Below the pieces are notes generated by a model. That model worked only from the letters and a program-made list of their open reading frames with translations. It was not told the DNA's origin and searched no databases. This document shows positions 55,133-64,000 of a stretch of DNA of 64,000 bases, one piece after another; position 1 is the first letter of the stretch; every line of letters starts with the position of its first letter. Source of the stretch: Volvox africanus (lineage: Eukaryota > Chlorophyta > Chlorophyceae > Chlamydomonadales > Volvocaceae); the NCBI GenBank assembly GCA_030268105.1, contig BSDZ01000026.1, positions 252,001 to 316,000 of the forward strand, read 5' to 3'. The position numbers and the translations under genes are program-made.

Positions 55133-58100
55133 GTTACAAAAGTCAAGAACGCCTTCCAAGAGCCCAACGGCCACATGGACTTTTTTGGCGACTGCAGCTA
55201 CGGCAGGATGGTCTTCGACAGACAAATGTTTACGGTAGGTGGATTTCGGACTGCAACTGACTTGATGAAACAACGCATCCAACCATCCAGCGTCATATCT
55301 GATAACTGCAGAGAGGAGGATTTTCCTTACATACTGTTTTATATCCTTACATATTGTTTTATATGCTTGCGCCCGTTCTTAGCCTTCGTTGCTCTTTTCG
55401 GTTCCTTAGACGTTTGGTTACTATCTAATAAGTAAGGCCTGTATGTGTACGGACCATTGAGGACGCGTGGTGTAGTAGTTGAGAGCCACAAAGGCCTCTC
55501 GAGATGCTATATGGTGCTTCTGCACCCGTATATCGTGGAAGTGTGTTGCCGTACGCGTACGACTTCAACACGTGGGGAAAGAGCTCCGTGAATATACCAG
55601 GGAGCGCACATGCATTGTTTTCGTACGCCTAGCTTACAATCCTTAGATGCAAGCGACGACCCTCTTATGATTTTCGTTTATTATGACTCAGTGATCTATC
55701 CTGCAACTATATGTGTACATATTCAGGCAACAATAACCCTTCCCTCAGTCTTGTCTTAAGATAGAGATAGAAACAAGTTGACTTGTACGGCATGTCATCA
55801 CACGTTCTAATAACCTGTGTCGTTAGTTATTGGCGATATATGATGACGCAGGTGATATCAACAGAAATTCCATGCGCGGCTGAGGTTACTGCGAAATGCA
55901 ATATAGAAAACGTTGCCAATGAAGCAAAGAGTCGATTGCCCCATGGTACGTGCTATACGATACGTACCGCTGTCGTTGGATCCCTTGACCACCGCAGAGC
56001 AACGTTTATGCGGGGTGTCGTTGCCGCAATCGAGAACGCTCCTGACTCCTGCCGAATTTGTTTGTTATTCATATCAATTCAAATGCTGGTGTGTTTGGTT
56101 ACTACTGCACATATCGGCCAGCACGACCTACCTGCTGTTTTGGCTATGTATTTTTACCCGCCCACCGAAAATAATTGCCCTTGAGTATATTCATCCTGTA
56201 ACTCGATGACATATATAGGGTTTGCATAAGGATAGGCGTCAGTGCAGAGATTTATTGTGATTAAATATTTTTTTCAAACGCTGTGAAAATATTTATTGGG
56301 CTTTGTGCTATAGTATTTTGTTAGTGGCGGAGAAAAGTCCCCGAGACCCAACATTGTGCTTGCGTGTGCCATACACTGTACGGTCCGTTGCTACTAACAT
56401 GTCCTACATCTGCATATTCATGTATGCCCCGCTACGCCTCAAACTGCGTGCAGACATCCAAATCGGATACTATTCGCACTTGGTGTATGTCTTACCAGAC
56501 GGTCTAGACGGGACATGTCGAAATGGGGGCGTCGGAGAAATTCCAGGGACGCAAAGCTGGTATTTGCCTAATGGTGTGGTAAGTATCTATGGGACATCAA
56601 CTTTGGGGGTGAAGTACTCAATGTCAAACCCATGCTAACATGGACGCACTCGCTTTTCAGCAACACTCTGGGAAAAGTCATCCTCCATATTTTTCGTTGG
56701 ATCCATAAAGTCCATATGGACTTCCATAAAACCATATGGACTTCCATAAAACCATATGGACTTCCATAAAACCCATATGGAAGGCAATAATATCCACATA
56801 CAGCCATGAAAAACGTTTTTAAGTAGATATGTCCTGTCATGACAGCTTGTGGAAAATTGTTTTTCTGTGACTTGGGGTCGTTAGGGTTCTGGTAGCCTGA
56901 CACCTTCCATAATCCATTGTCCCAATTCCATAAAATACACTTCCTAGTGCAGTGCTTATAGCTTATAACCATGAACAAATTTGAGCATACCACTCTGGTA
57001 GCATGCAGTTTGTTTTAGAGGCCATGTGCACCTCGTGGTGACCACTTTAATATGATGTGATGTGGTACGACAATACCGTCAACCCGTCATTCTACCAACT
57101 CATCTTTGTTCTTTCTTTACAACTTCTTTTCCATCTACTGCTTTCTGACTTCCACCACTTGTAACGATTCAATCTATCACGTCAATTATCCCGCCAAATC
57201 ATGTTCTTCTATTACGCACGCTTTCTATAGCTCCTTGTACCTTATAACCAACCAACGTTTTGCCATCAGTTGTGCCAATCTAAGAGGTTATGAGCCCTGC
57301 GGCGTTCAGAGCTGGTCTGCGCCGCCGGAAGTGCGCCGTGAACCAATGATGGCAACTTTGGGCAGCCGGCAACAATCATGGCTGATGCTCAAGACTTGCT
57401 TATAAGGATCCGAACCCAAGGTCGTATAGAGGTAATATGCGACATGGAGGACATCAACTTTTGTTTGGAGTTTGTGATGGCGATGGCGACGGCTTTGGGC
57501 GAACGCGCCAGAACCGTGGTTAATAATCGAGGTTGGGCCAAACAGTTCAGATATCATAACGATCCTTTCTAAGGAGATGGACTGGCTATAACTTCGAGGT
57601 CGCCGCCCAAGGCAATCTGCCGGCAAATGCGCATGTTAGCCGCGCGTATTCAAAGAAGACGACGCTAAGGAGGAGCTCAGCAATCAAGCCTTGGTTGCTT
57701 TTTGTGGGCTTAATCGGAAGCACGGAGGAAATTTTCTGGTTATTTATGAGTTACAGCGACACCGACACCAAGATGGAACGGGCTGGCGATAACTTCGCGA
57801 GGAATCCGAGTTTCTATAGCATTTTCATGTTAAAGGCCTTTCGAATTTGGTTTCCATATGCTGGACAACCTATGGCGCGACGATTTGCACATTTGTTGGT
57901 CAAGACGATCAGGGAAAGTGGTGGCCGAGCGCGTGGTAGGGGGGCATCAACTGGACGGCGGGGCATGCATCAGGCAGCAAGTAACCGCCGCCGTACAGGG
58001 GGTGACGCAGAGGAGGAGGACGATTTTACTGAGGGGGAGGCGGCAAGTGGGGACACCTCTGCAAGTAGCGGCGATATGGCACCATCATCGGGGTTCTCAA

Positions 58101-60583
58101 GTGGGGGCAATGCACATCAACCGGTACTGAGGTCCTCACGCCGGGGTACCAGAGGGGCGTTGACGAGATAAGACTCCGACCTTGCTTTCCTTATTTGTGG
58201 CAGTGTGGATTGCGGTTACAATAACCTTTACTTGCAGCAGTATGTATTTAGATAGTTACAAAATAGAGAGCATCATTAGGTGACGATAGATAGGTACGAA
58301 GGTAAGTTTGTTAGTTAGGGTTTTAGGTATGTAGATAGGTGGCCAGAGATACCCTATCTACATATCATGCATACTATTGGTTGGCCGAATAATAATAGGA
58401 CATGAAGCTAATGACAGTACGTGATGCTGAATAATCGCCGTATTTTGCATGCGAAATGGACGCTTCCTTTTGTGCCCTCCATGCCAGCCATTGTAACTTT
58501 CCATAAAATGCCGTTTCCATTCCATAAAATGCCTTCCATAAAATACCTTCCATAACCTGGTGGCAGGATTATGGATTCCATATCAAAATAATATGGAGGC
58601 CACTTTATGGAAAAGGACGCTGGATTTTATGGAAGCCGGACCCCCCCGTTTTCCCAGAGTGCAATATATGTACAGCCTCATTATGATGATAACCTCATCG
58701 GTTCACCTCTTGACCATGTGTACTGTAGATGTTCCACATCAGTGGTCGTCGAGGGCTCTTGTGATTTTGCGTTCCAGCCGTAATTTCCAGCGAGCCATAA
58801 TAATATGAACTTATATAAAGTGTGTGTAATACTGACCCATTAATATAATATAATATAATATAATAGCTACGGGCGGAGTGTGGGATGAGTGAGGTACACC
58901 AAAGAGGTGCAGATATATGTGTATAGTTGGCAGTGGGTGTCGGAGTGGTTGTACATACATGTGTGTTTTATAGATATGTGTGGCAACTAGGGCCAGGCGG
59001 AAATGATGATTATCTGTAAAACACATATGTATGTACAACACCGACACCCACTGCCAACTATACATATATACCTGTGCCTATTTTGTGTTCCCCACTCCTC
59101 CCACTCTTCCATCTCTGGTCACCCATCCCACTCATGCTCTTCCTGGCCACCAGCCTAGATGCATTGGCCCCTTTGCTTGTAATTGGGGAACCCCAGAATG
59201 GGTCAGTTTGTGATTAGGGGGTGAATGTGGACCCGTTAAGGGGTGAAGGGCTGACATAGGGGCATGTCATGGTATTGCTGTTAAAATGAGCAAGTGAGCG
59301 TACTAGAGATGACACGAATGTTCTGCTTGTCCTTACATGAAATGCATTTCCAGGGCATATTCTCAAAGGGAACTGTCATGCAAGAAATGTTACATAACTT
59401 TGGGATGTACCATGGCTATGGAATGCGGGACGTCGAGTATGGTGACTTCTCCACGGCTATGGGTAGAGGAAACAGCTGTCCCTCTGCCCCTGAGTTATGG
59501 CGCCTGCACTGGGTCACACCCCTGGTGCAACTCAACTCCTCATCCGGACAATCCTTCCCCCTGGCCACCTATACGAACTTCACCCTGCCAGCTACTTATC
59601 TGGGCCCTGAGGGGGTCATGATCAAGATACAACCTGATTGGCTGGGCAGAGATTACACAAAGTAAGACATATATATGTTGCAGGATATGATGTACGTCGG
59701 ATGTGCCTCGAGTGCCTTCCTGCGAATAATGAGTCATGGCAACATGAACCGCAGCTTCAGAGCACTAGCTTGAAGTTTGGCATGCATCTTGCAAAACATG
59801 CATCTTGATAAGAACCTGACGCATGCATGTCCATATGTATATGCACGGAAGAGCAGAAACAATATTTCTGCATTGCCCTCGTCCTCCCTTCCCACTTGAT
59901 TCCTGTAGTTCGCAAATAGATCTGGCAAGATAATCGATTTATGTACTTTGTCGGCTGTTGCTTTGGTTTATTTACGTCTCTTTGTTATCCAGACGTTTCT
60001 TTAAGCAATCCTTACATCAGGATCTCTTCACTCCTTCAATTTCGGAAAACACCTTTTATTATGAAGAGCGAAGAGATGTAAAAGCCAGCGCCAAGAAAGC
60101 GACCTTTATCCGATACTTCCCACCAGCATGACACATGCAGATTTCCTTGTTGCACTCAGGAATCTGTACCTTGCACTACGAGTCAGAGCGGCCGGGGACA
60201 GAGACCTGCTTGAAGAATTTAACGGGAAGGTGGGCTGCACTACTTGTTTCCTCTTGTGCGTAGGACCTTCAACTGGGTAACACAGTATATGGTGCTATAT
60301 AAGTTTCAGGGTGACAAATGTTATCTAAAGCTCTTTGTTAATGGTGCGCCTATATACCAGGTTTATAAAGGACGAACTTGATTCCAAGTGTTCGGACTAT
60401 TGAACCTGTGTTCCAGTGGTGCGAAATTGCTAGGATCTGTATAAATGACCCAGGATCAAAGCCCCCGACTTGCGTATACAGGTTAATGTAAACGTGACAG
60501 GAATCGCGCATGAATCCCGTCTGCCCTATGGTGGATACTCGGACTGGCGCGGTGTCAGGGTCACAACCCGCCGCCCTAAATGA
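55133..60583 (+). CDS. Gametolysin-type metalloprotease (peptidase M11), partial exon set
   Basis: Extracellular zinc protease of the family that degrades the Hyp-rich algal wall/matrix. Exons deduced by similarity and splice phase: about 55133-55234 (DFFGDCSYGRMVFD), 55852-55945 (VISTEIPC), 56454-56578 (YYSHLVYVLPDG), 59354-59661, 60160-60229 (NLYLALRVRAAGDRDL) and 60454-60583 (RLPYGGYSDWRGVRV, TGA at 60581). The fourth exon holds the zinc motif QEMLHNFGMYH (59381-59413) and the Met-turn STAMG. All but the last junction fit in phase (0, 1, 0, 2) with GT/AG borders, e.g. GTAAGT at 56579 and GTAAGA at 59662. One exon between 60229 and 60454 and the 5' exons with a signal peptide are not located. 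The third intron (56579-59353) carries a DNA transposon and a foldback. It may be a live gene or a recent pseudogene; no stop or frameshift is seen inside the six exons. Confidence 0.7.
55472..55569 (+). repeat. 100-bp dispersed repeat, copy 2 (in M11 intron 1)
   Basis: GTAGTAGTTGAGAGCC, AAAGGCCTCTCGAGATGCT and GCCGTACGCGTACGACTTC, as in copies 1 and 3. Confidence 0.65.
56664..58661. mobile_element. CACTA-like DNA transposon in the M11 intron (1998 bp)
   Basis: Perfect 13-bp terminal inverted repeats CACTCTGGGAAAA, flanked by the 3-bp direct repeat CAA (56661-56663 and 58662-58664). Inside each end are clustered subterminal motifs TTCCATAAAA in both orientations (56700-56770 and 58497-58640), as expected of CACTA (EnSpm) elements, which also make 3-bp duplications. 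Two short frames are inside; no transposase was recognised, so it is probably non-autonomous. Confidence 0.75.
57378..58171 (+). CDS. Unidentified protein inside the CACTA-like element
   Basis: First frame from ATG 57378 (MADAQDLLIRIRTQG) to TAA at 57570-57572; second frame, one base shifted, open from 57560 to 58171. Overlap and similar context (NDPF then LRRWTGYNFEV) suggest a single gene joined by splicing or broken by one indel. The second part is Phe/Trp-rich, then Arg/Gly-rich (GGRARGRG), then acidic (EEEDDFTEGE) and Ser/Gly-rich. No DDE or zinc motifs seen; function unknown. Confidence 0.35.
58911..59073. repeat. Long foldback in the M11 intron
   Basis: Arms 58911-58970 and 59017-59073 are reverse complements over about 55 bp with one mismatch and one 3-nt bulge (core TTGGCAGTGGGTGTCGG / CCGACACCCACTGCCAA). 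The loop is about 46 nt. Weaker pairing continues outward to about 58870 and 59112. A transcript would form a long hairpin. Confidence 0.75.
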
Positions 60584-62650
60584 AGAAAAATGGGCGGTAC
60601 TTTCGGGGAAACAAAATAACCCCATCGGTGCATGGCGCAAGTTGCCTTACGGGGTGCCAAGGACGCTTGAGGACTTTCACTGCAGAGCGGCTAAGAACTG
60701 GGGAACTTGCACCCTGGCATCATGCACTATTGCACCCTGTGTTACGAGGCCGGTTCCAATCCACGATAATTATTGTTATCTTGCTTTAGCTTCGCTGCTG
60801 GCAACCACATACACAGACAGAGGCTGTTTTGCTAGGCAGATAGGTCTTTCCTTGCCTTCATCAGCGAAGTCTGCACCAAACATCACCAAGCGAACAGTTT
60901 ATCCTAACCTTCAGACTTGCTCATGAGGACTTGGCATGAGATAGGTGTTGTGAGGTCTGAACTTGATTGCCTGCATTATGACTTATCCAGCTATCCACTG
61001 GCCCAAATAAACCTGTTGTTCGCAGCTTAGCGTCCATGAGCTCAACAGCGCCATCGACAACAGCGTTATTGCTGAAGGGGATCCGAAGGTTACTTTCATC
61101 ATGGCACTACCTTCCAACGGACCATTCAATACTTCGTACTTATTAAAGTATAAACTACACTTGCTCGTTGGAGGTGAGATAGTGTGAGGTTATAAAACAT
61201 ACATACTGTGTAGTAGTTGAGAGCCGCAAAGGCCTCTCGAGATGCTGACAGGGTGCGGCTTGACATTGTGCTGGTGTGTGGGCCGTGCATGTACGACTAC
61301 TACGTACTGTATGTGGTATATACATGGTTCGATTTCAATATTAAAGCAACTTAGCGATACATGTCCGATTCAGCTACAACCCACATCTATAATTGTTACT
61401 GATGAAATAGTCTTTTGATTATGCAAATTTTTGATGCAGCAGTTACAGTTATGTAATGGTGTCGATTTATCGTCTTCTCCAACGATACATTCAAAAAGTT
61501 TCCTTTCTTTCCATGCGCAACAAGCTCAAGATATATGGAACTGCCCCATACAGCACACATACTCGTTAATCTGTGTGTGTGTGTGAGTGCCCCACCGAGC
61601 ATCTGTCTCATCTCGATATGTATTGCAGCAGACGTTATATATTTGGTGATATTCCTCTATGAAATTCATATATATATGCAGCGATCATATGAAAAGCCAT
61701 CTATGTACGAAAAAACATGTATCCCACCATAGACCTAACATGCTGACTGTATGTGCAGCCCCACATCACATTGCCCTTCCAAAAGTAGTATTTTCTACCC
61801 AACAACCCTGGGGCTACGTAGGTAGCATCATCTAGTTATGGATGGGGGTGAAATAGGAGTTCAGCTGACAGAAAATAGACTGTATGCTCTTTGTCGATCA
61901 TCATCTCCTTTACATATGAATTACTGACCACCGTATTGCTGAAATAGCTTAAAACACAATGTACATGTACATTCATGAGTATCTGTAAGGATTGCGGCAG
62001 CCATCAATTTTCAATTGTGCCGTCTGTCTATAGACGATTTCCAAGACATGTTGATAGCGAGCCAAATTCAATGCCACGTTTTAGCGTCCATGCTCACCAT
62101 AGCTAGTCGATATCATAGATGTCAGTTATAGTTGCTGTCAATATTCATATATCCATCTATTGGTTCATTCATACAATAGATTATCATGCTCTCTCTCTCT
62201 AAAACCCTATGTATATGTGTGTGGGTGTATTTATTATATTATATTGTATGCCCACCTTCTGAAAACCTATTCTGAGATCAGAATAGATATGAGCATCTTC
62301 ATACTTATTTTTTAATATTTGCATTGAAAATACAAAAAATAATTCAAAGCTTTGGGTAGAACCAGAAAGATAGAGCAAGCCTTGCTGAGACCGTTAGTTG
62401 TAACATAAACCATTTAAACACAGTGATATAGTAGTATCAGAAGAAAATACTGCTAAATAAGCCCAGTAGGAGCATGCTTAGAGATTCCTGTACTTTATTT
62501 GTAGCTCCTATCTAGATACAGGTAAGAGTATTTTCTTCCAGCATGACGTGGATAGTTTGAATGCATGGATACCAAATGCTAAGATGAAATTTGCTTGGTA
62601 TGTATCCCCTGAGACTGTTATTGCTCGGGTGGGCCATTTAATTTCAAGTT
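60584..62650. other. Host stretch without identified gene
   Basis: Plus frame 60510-60926 (138 residues) overlaps the last M11 exon in another frame and shows no known motif. Copy 3 of the 100-bp repeat is at 61210-61303. The rest is AT-rich with short GT, CT and TA runs. No RNA gene was recognised. Confidence 0.5.
61210..61303 (+). repeat. 100-bp dispersed repeat, copy 3
   Basis: 94 bp from GTAGTAGTTGAGAGCCGC to GTACGACTACTAC; the ends GTAGTAGT and ACTACTAC are inverted repeats. Best-preserved copy. Confidence 0.7.
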
Positions 62651-63778
62651 ATGCATAGCAATAGCAAAATGACAATCGATGCACAATATTTCCTGAGCAA
62701 AACGTGTGGGGATGGGACAGCTGCATACCCAGCGCTGCGAACCCCGCTGTCCCCGCTGTCGCCGCTGTCGCCCCGCTGTCGCCTTTACCCCGCTGTCGCC
62801 TTTACCCCGCTGTCGCCTTTACCTCGCTGTCGCCTTTACCTCGCTGTCGCCTTTACCCCGCTGTCGCCTTTACCTCGCAGCCCATCACAACAGAGTCCAC
62901 CATCTCGCGCACCTCCTAGCCCATCACCCTCGCCATCACCTACCCCACCATCTCCAACGCTACCCAGCCCACCAACAACAACACTGCCCAAGCCGCCGCC
63001 TTCACCACCGCCACCATTGCGATCACTGTCGCCACTACTGCCGTCAGCATCACCACCACTGCCACTGCCCCCATCACCGCTTCTGCTACCATCGCCACGG
63101 CCAAGGTCACCGCCACCAACACCACCACAGTCATCTCTACCGTCACAACCGCCGTCACCACCACCTCCATCACCACCGCTGCCACTGCCCCCATCACCGC
63201 CGTCACCACCACCGCCATCACCGCAGCTGCCACTGCCCCCATCACCGCCGCCACCACCGCCACAGTCGCCACCACCACCGCCAGGGTCACCTCCACCGCC
63301 ACCACCACTACAGTCACCACCACCGCCATCACCGCAGCTGCCACTGCCACCACCACCGCCGCCACCACCACCAGTACCACCGCCAAGGTCACCGCCGCCA
63401 CCACCACCACAGTCACCACCACCACCACCACCGCCGCTGTCACCATCACCACCACCGCCAAGGTCACCGCCGCCACCACCACCACAGTCACCGCCACCAC
63501 CACCGCCGTCACCACCACCAGTACCACCGCCATGGTCACCACCACCACCACCACAGTCACCACCACCACCACCACCGCCGCTGTCACTATCACCACCACC
63601 ACCAAGGTCACCGCCGCCGCCACCACCACAGTCACCGCCACCACCACCGCCGTCACCACCACCAGTACCACCGCCAAGGTCACCGCCGCCACCACCACCA
63701 CAGTCACCACCACCACTGCCGCCGTCACCACCACCACTACCACCGCCAAGGTGTTGTATCCTTAATGCATTTTGGTAA
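62651..63778 (+). CDS. Ser/Pro-rich low-complexity frame (hydroxyproline-rich glycoprotein type), partial
   Basis: A 375-residue frame from ATG 62651. Residues about 30-75 are encoded by a 17-bp tandem repeat (CGCTGTCGCCTTTACCC); residues about 80-368 are SPPPPPP, SPPPVPPP and SPPLPLPP blocks, like the rod of volvocine extracellular-matrix Hyp-rich glycoproteins and pherophorins. No signal peptide or globular pherophorin domain is visible. A GT at 63751 after CCGCCAAG could be a splice donor, in which case RCCILNAFW is intronic. Because the DNA is a CCA/CCG-type minisatellite, every frame on both strands is open, so coding status rests on the Ser/Pro pattern only. Confidence 0.4.
   Translation: MHSNSKMTIDAQYFLSKTCGDGTAAYPALRTPLSPLSPLSPRCRLYPAVAFTPLSPLPRCRLYLAVAFTPLSPLPRSPSQQSPPSRAPPSPSPSPSPTPPSPTLPSPPTTTLPKPPPSPPPPLRSLSPLLPSASPPLPLPPSPLLLPSPRPRSPPPTPPQSSLPSQPPSPPPPSPPLPLPPSPPSPPPPSPQLPLPPSPPPPPPQSPPPPPGSPPPPPPLQSPPPPSPQLPLPPPPPPPPPVPPPRSPPPPPPQSPPPPPPPLSPSPPPPRSPPPPPPQSPPPPPPSPPPVPPPWSPPPPPQSPPPPPPPLSLSPPPPRSPPPPPPQSPPPPPPSPPPVPPPRSPPPPPPQSPPPLPPSPPPLPPPRCCILNAFW
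62752..62876. repeat. 17-bp tandem repeat
   Basis: About six units of CGCTGTCGCCTTTACCY plus two or three shortened CGCTGTCGCC units at the left. The period is not a multiple of three, so an in-frame translation repeats every 51 bp. Confidence 0.9.
62980..63750. repeat. CCA/CCG minisatellite
   Basis: Triplet-based array of CCACCACCG, CAGTCACC and AAGGTCACCGCC units with longer repeats (for example 63381-63480 resembles 63601-63700). Confidence 0.9.
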
Positions 63779-64000
63779 TTCATTAAGTATAATAATTATC
63801 TGTTTATTATTTTATGATATAATATATTTAATTATCAGATTAACTGTTTCATGTTCCCATCTAGCATTCGATTTGTGGATTTGGTCTCGGCTGTCGACGA
63901 CCAATACTAACCGATTTCCTGAAACATCCGAACCTGTCGGTTACTCCATAACCTGTATGGAATGGGCCATTTACCGCCTGAATGGTAAATGGTGGAACAT

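Noticed and set aside
62836..63783. Gly-rich and Val-rich frames on the minus strand opposite the Pro-rich frame
   Set aside because: Triplet repeats keep all six frames open; the compositions simply mirror the CCA/CCG array.
1..64000. CRISPR arrays, bacterial operons, rRNA or tRNA genes
   Set aside because: No spaced direct repeats, no ribosome-binding-site spacing, no cloverleaf or rRNA core found by reading; the window is eukaryotic.

Overview
The window is nuclear DNA of a eukaryote, most likely a volvocine green alga (Chlorophyceae). Two host features point there: a multi-exon gametolysin-type M11 metalloprotease with the volvocine zinc motif QExxHxxGxxH, and a long Ser/Pro-rich low-complexity frame of the hydroxyproline-rich (pherophorin-like) cell-wall type. 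Neither names a species.

Positions 1-41353 are one dense nest of Ty3/gypsy chromovirus-type LTR retrotransposons. Two main families share a gene order (5' leader ORF, gag with CCHC knuckle, an unnamed domain, protease, reverse transcriptase, RNase H, integrase, GPY/F, chromodomain). Family 1 has LTRs of about 800-824 bp beginning TGTTGTGCTACGG (elements C, E, F and solo LTR G). Family 2 has LTRs of about 810 bp beginning TGTTGTACG (A, B, Z, I, J, H). A third, older element Y is split, with a gag/protease part on the left and an integrase part plus 3' LTR on the right. Order of insertion can be read from target duplications: C sits inside B (GCTCC), G sits inside the LTR remnant H (AGTGA), a SINE-like element sits in G (13-bp duplication), F sits in G (TATC), and E sits in F without a duplication. 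A and B are tandem and share an LTR. All these copies are broken by stops, frameshifts and deletions.

Positions 41354-47286 are gene-poor host DNA with microsatellites and short repeats. Positions 47287-53585 hold element D, a third type of chromovirus with 354-bp LTRs that differ at only two sites, a TGGCC target duplication and a single 1297-residue pol frame. It is the youngest element here, yet has in-frame gaps in RT and in the RT-RNase H connector. D landed in an older SINE-like copy.

Positions 53586-64000 are host DNA: a gapped M11 metalloprotease gene (exons from about 55133 to 60583) whose 2.8-kb third intron contains a 2.0-kb CACTA-like DNA transposon and a long foldback, then a gene-free stretch, then the Pro-rich frame running to near the window end.

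The most interesting shared features are: an in-frame UAG separating gag from pol in all five informative copies of three families; an 88-nt leader exon followed by a 71-72-bp intron in seven copies; a conserved domain between gag and protease that in D carries an NPPY motif like that of DNA adenine methyltransferases; and LTRs built from chains of short palindromes.
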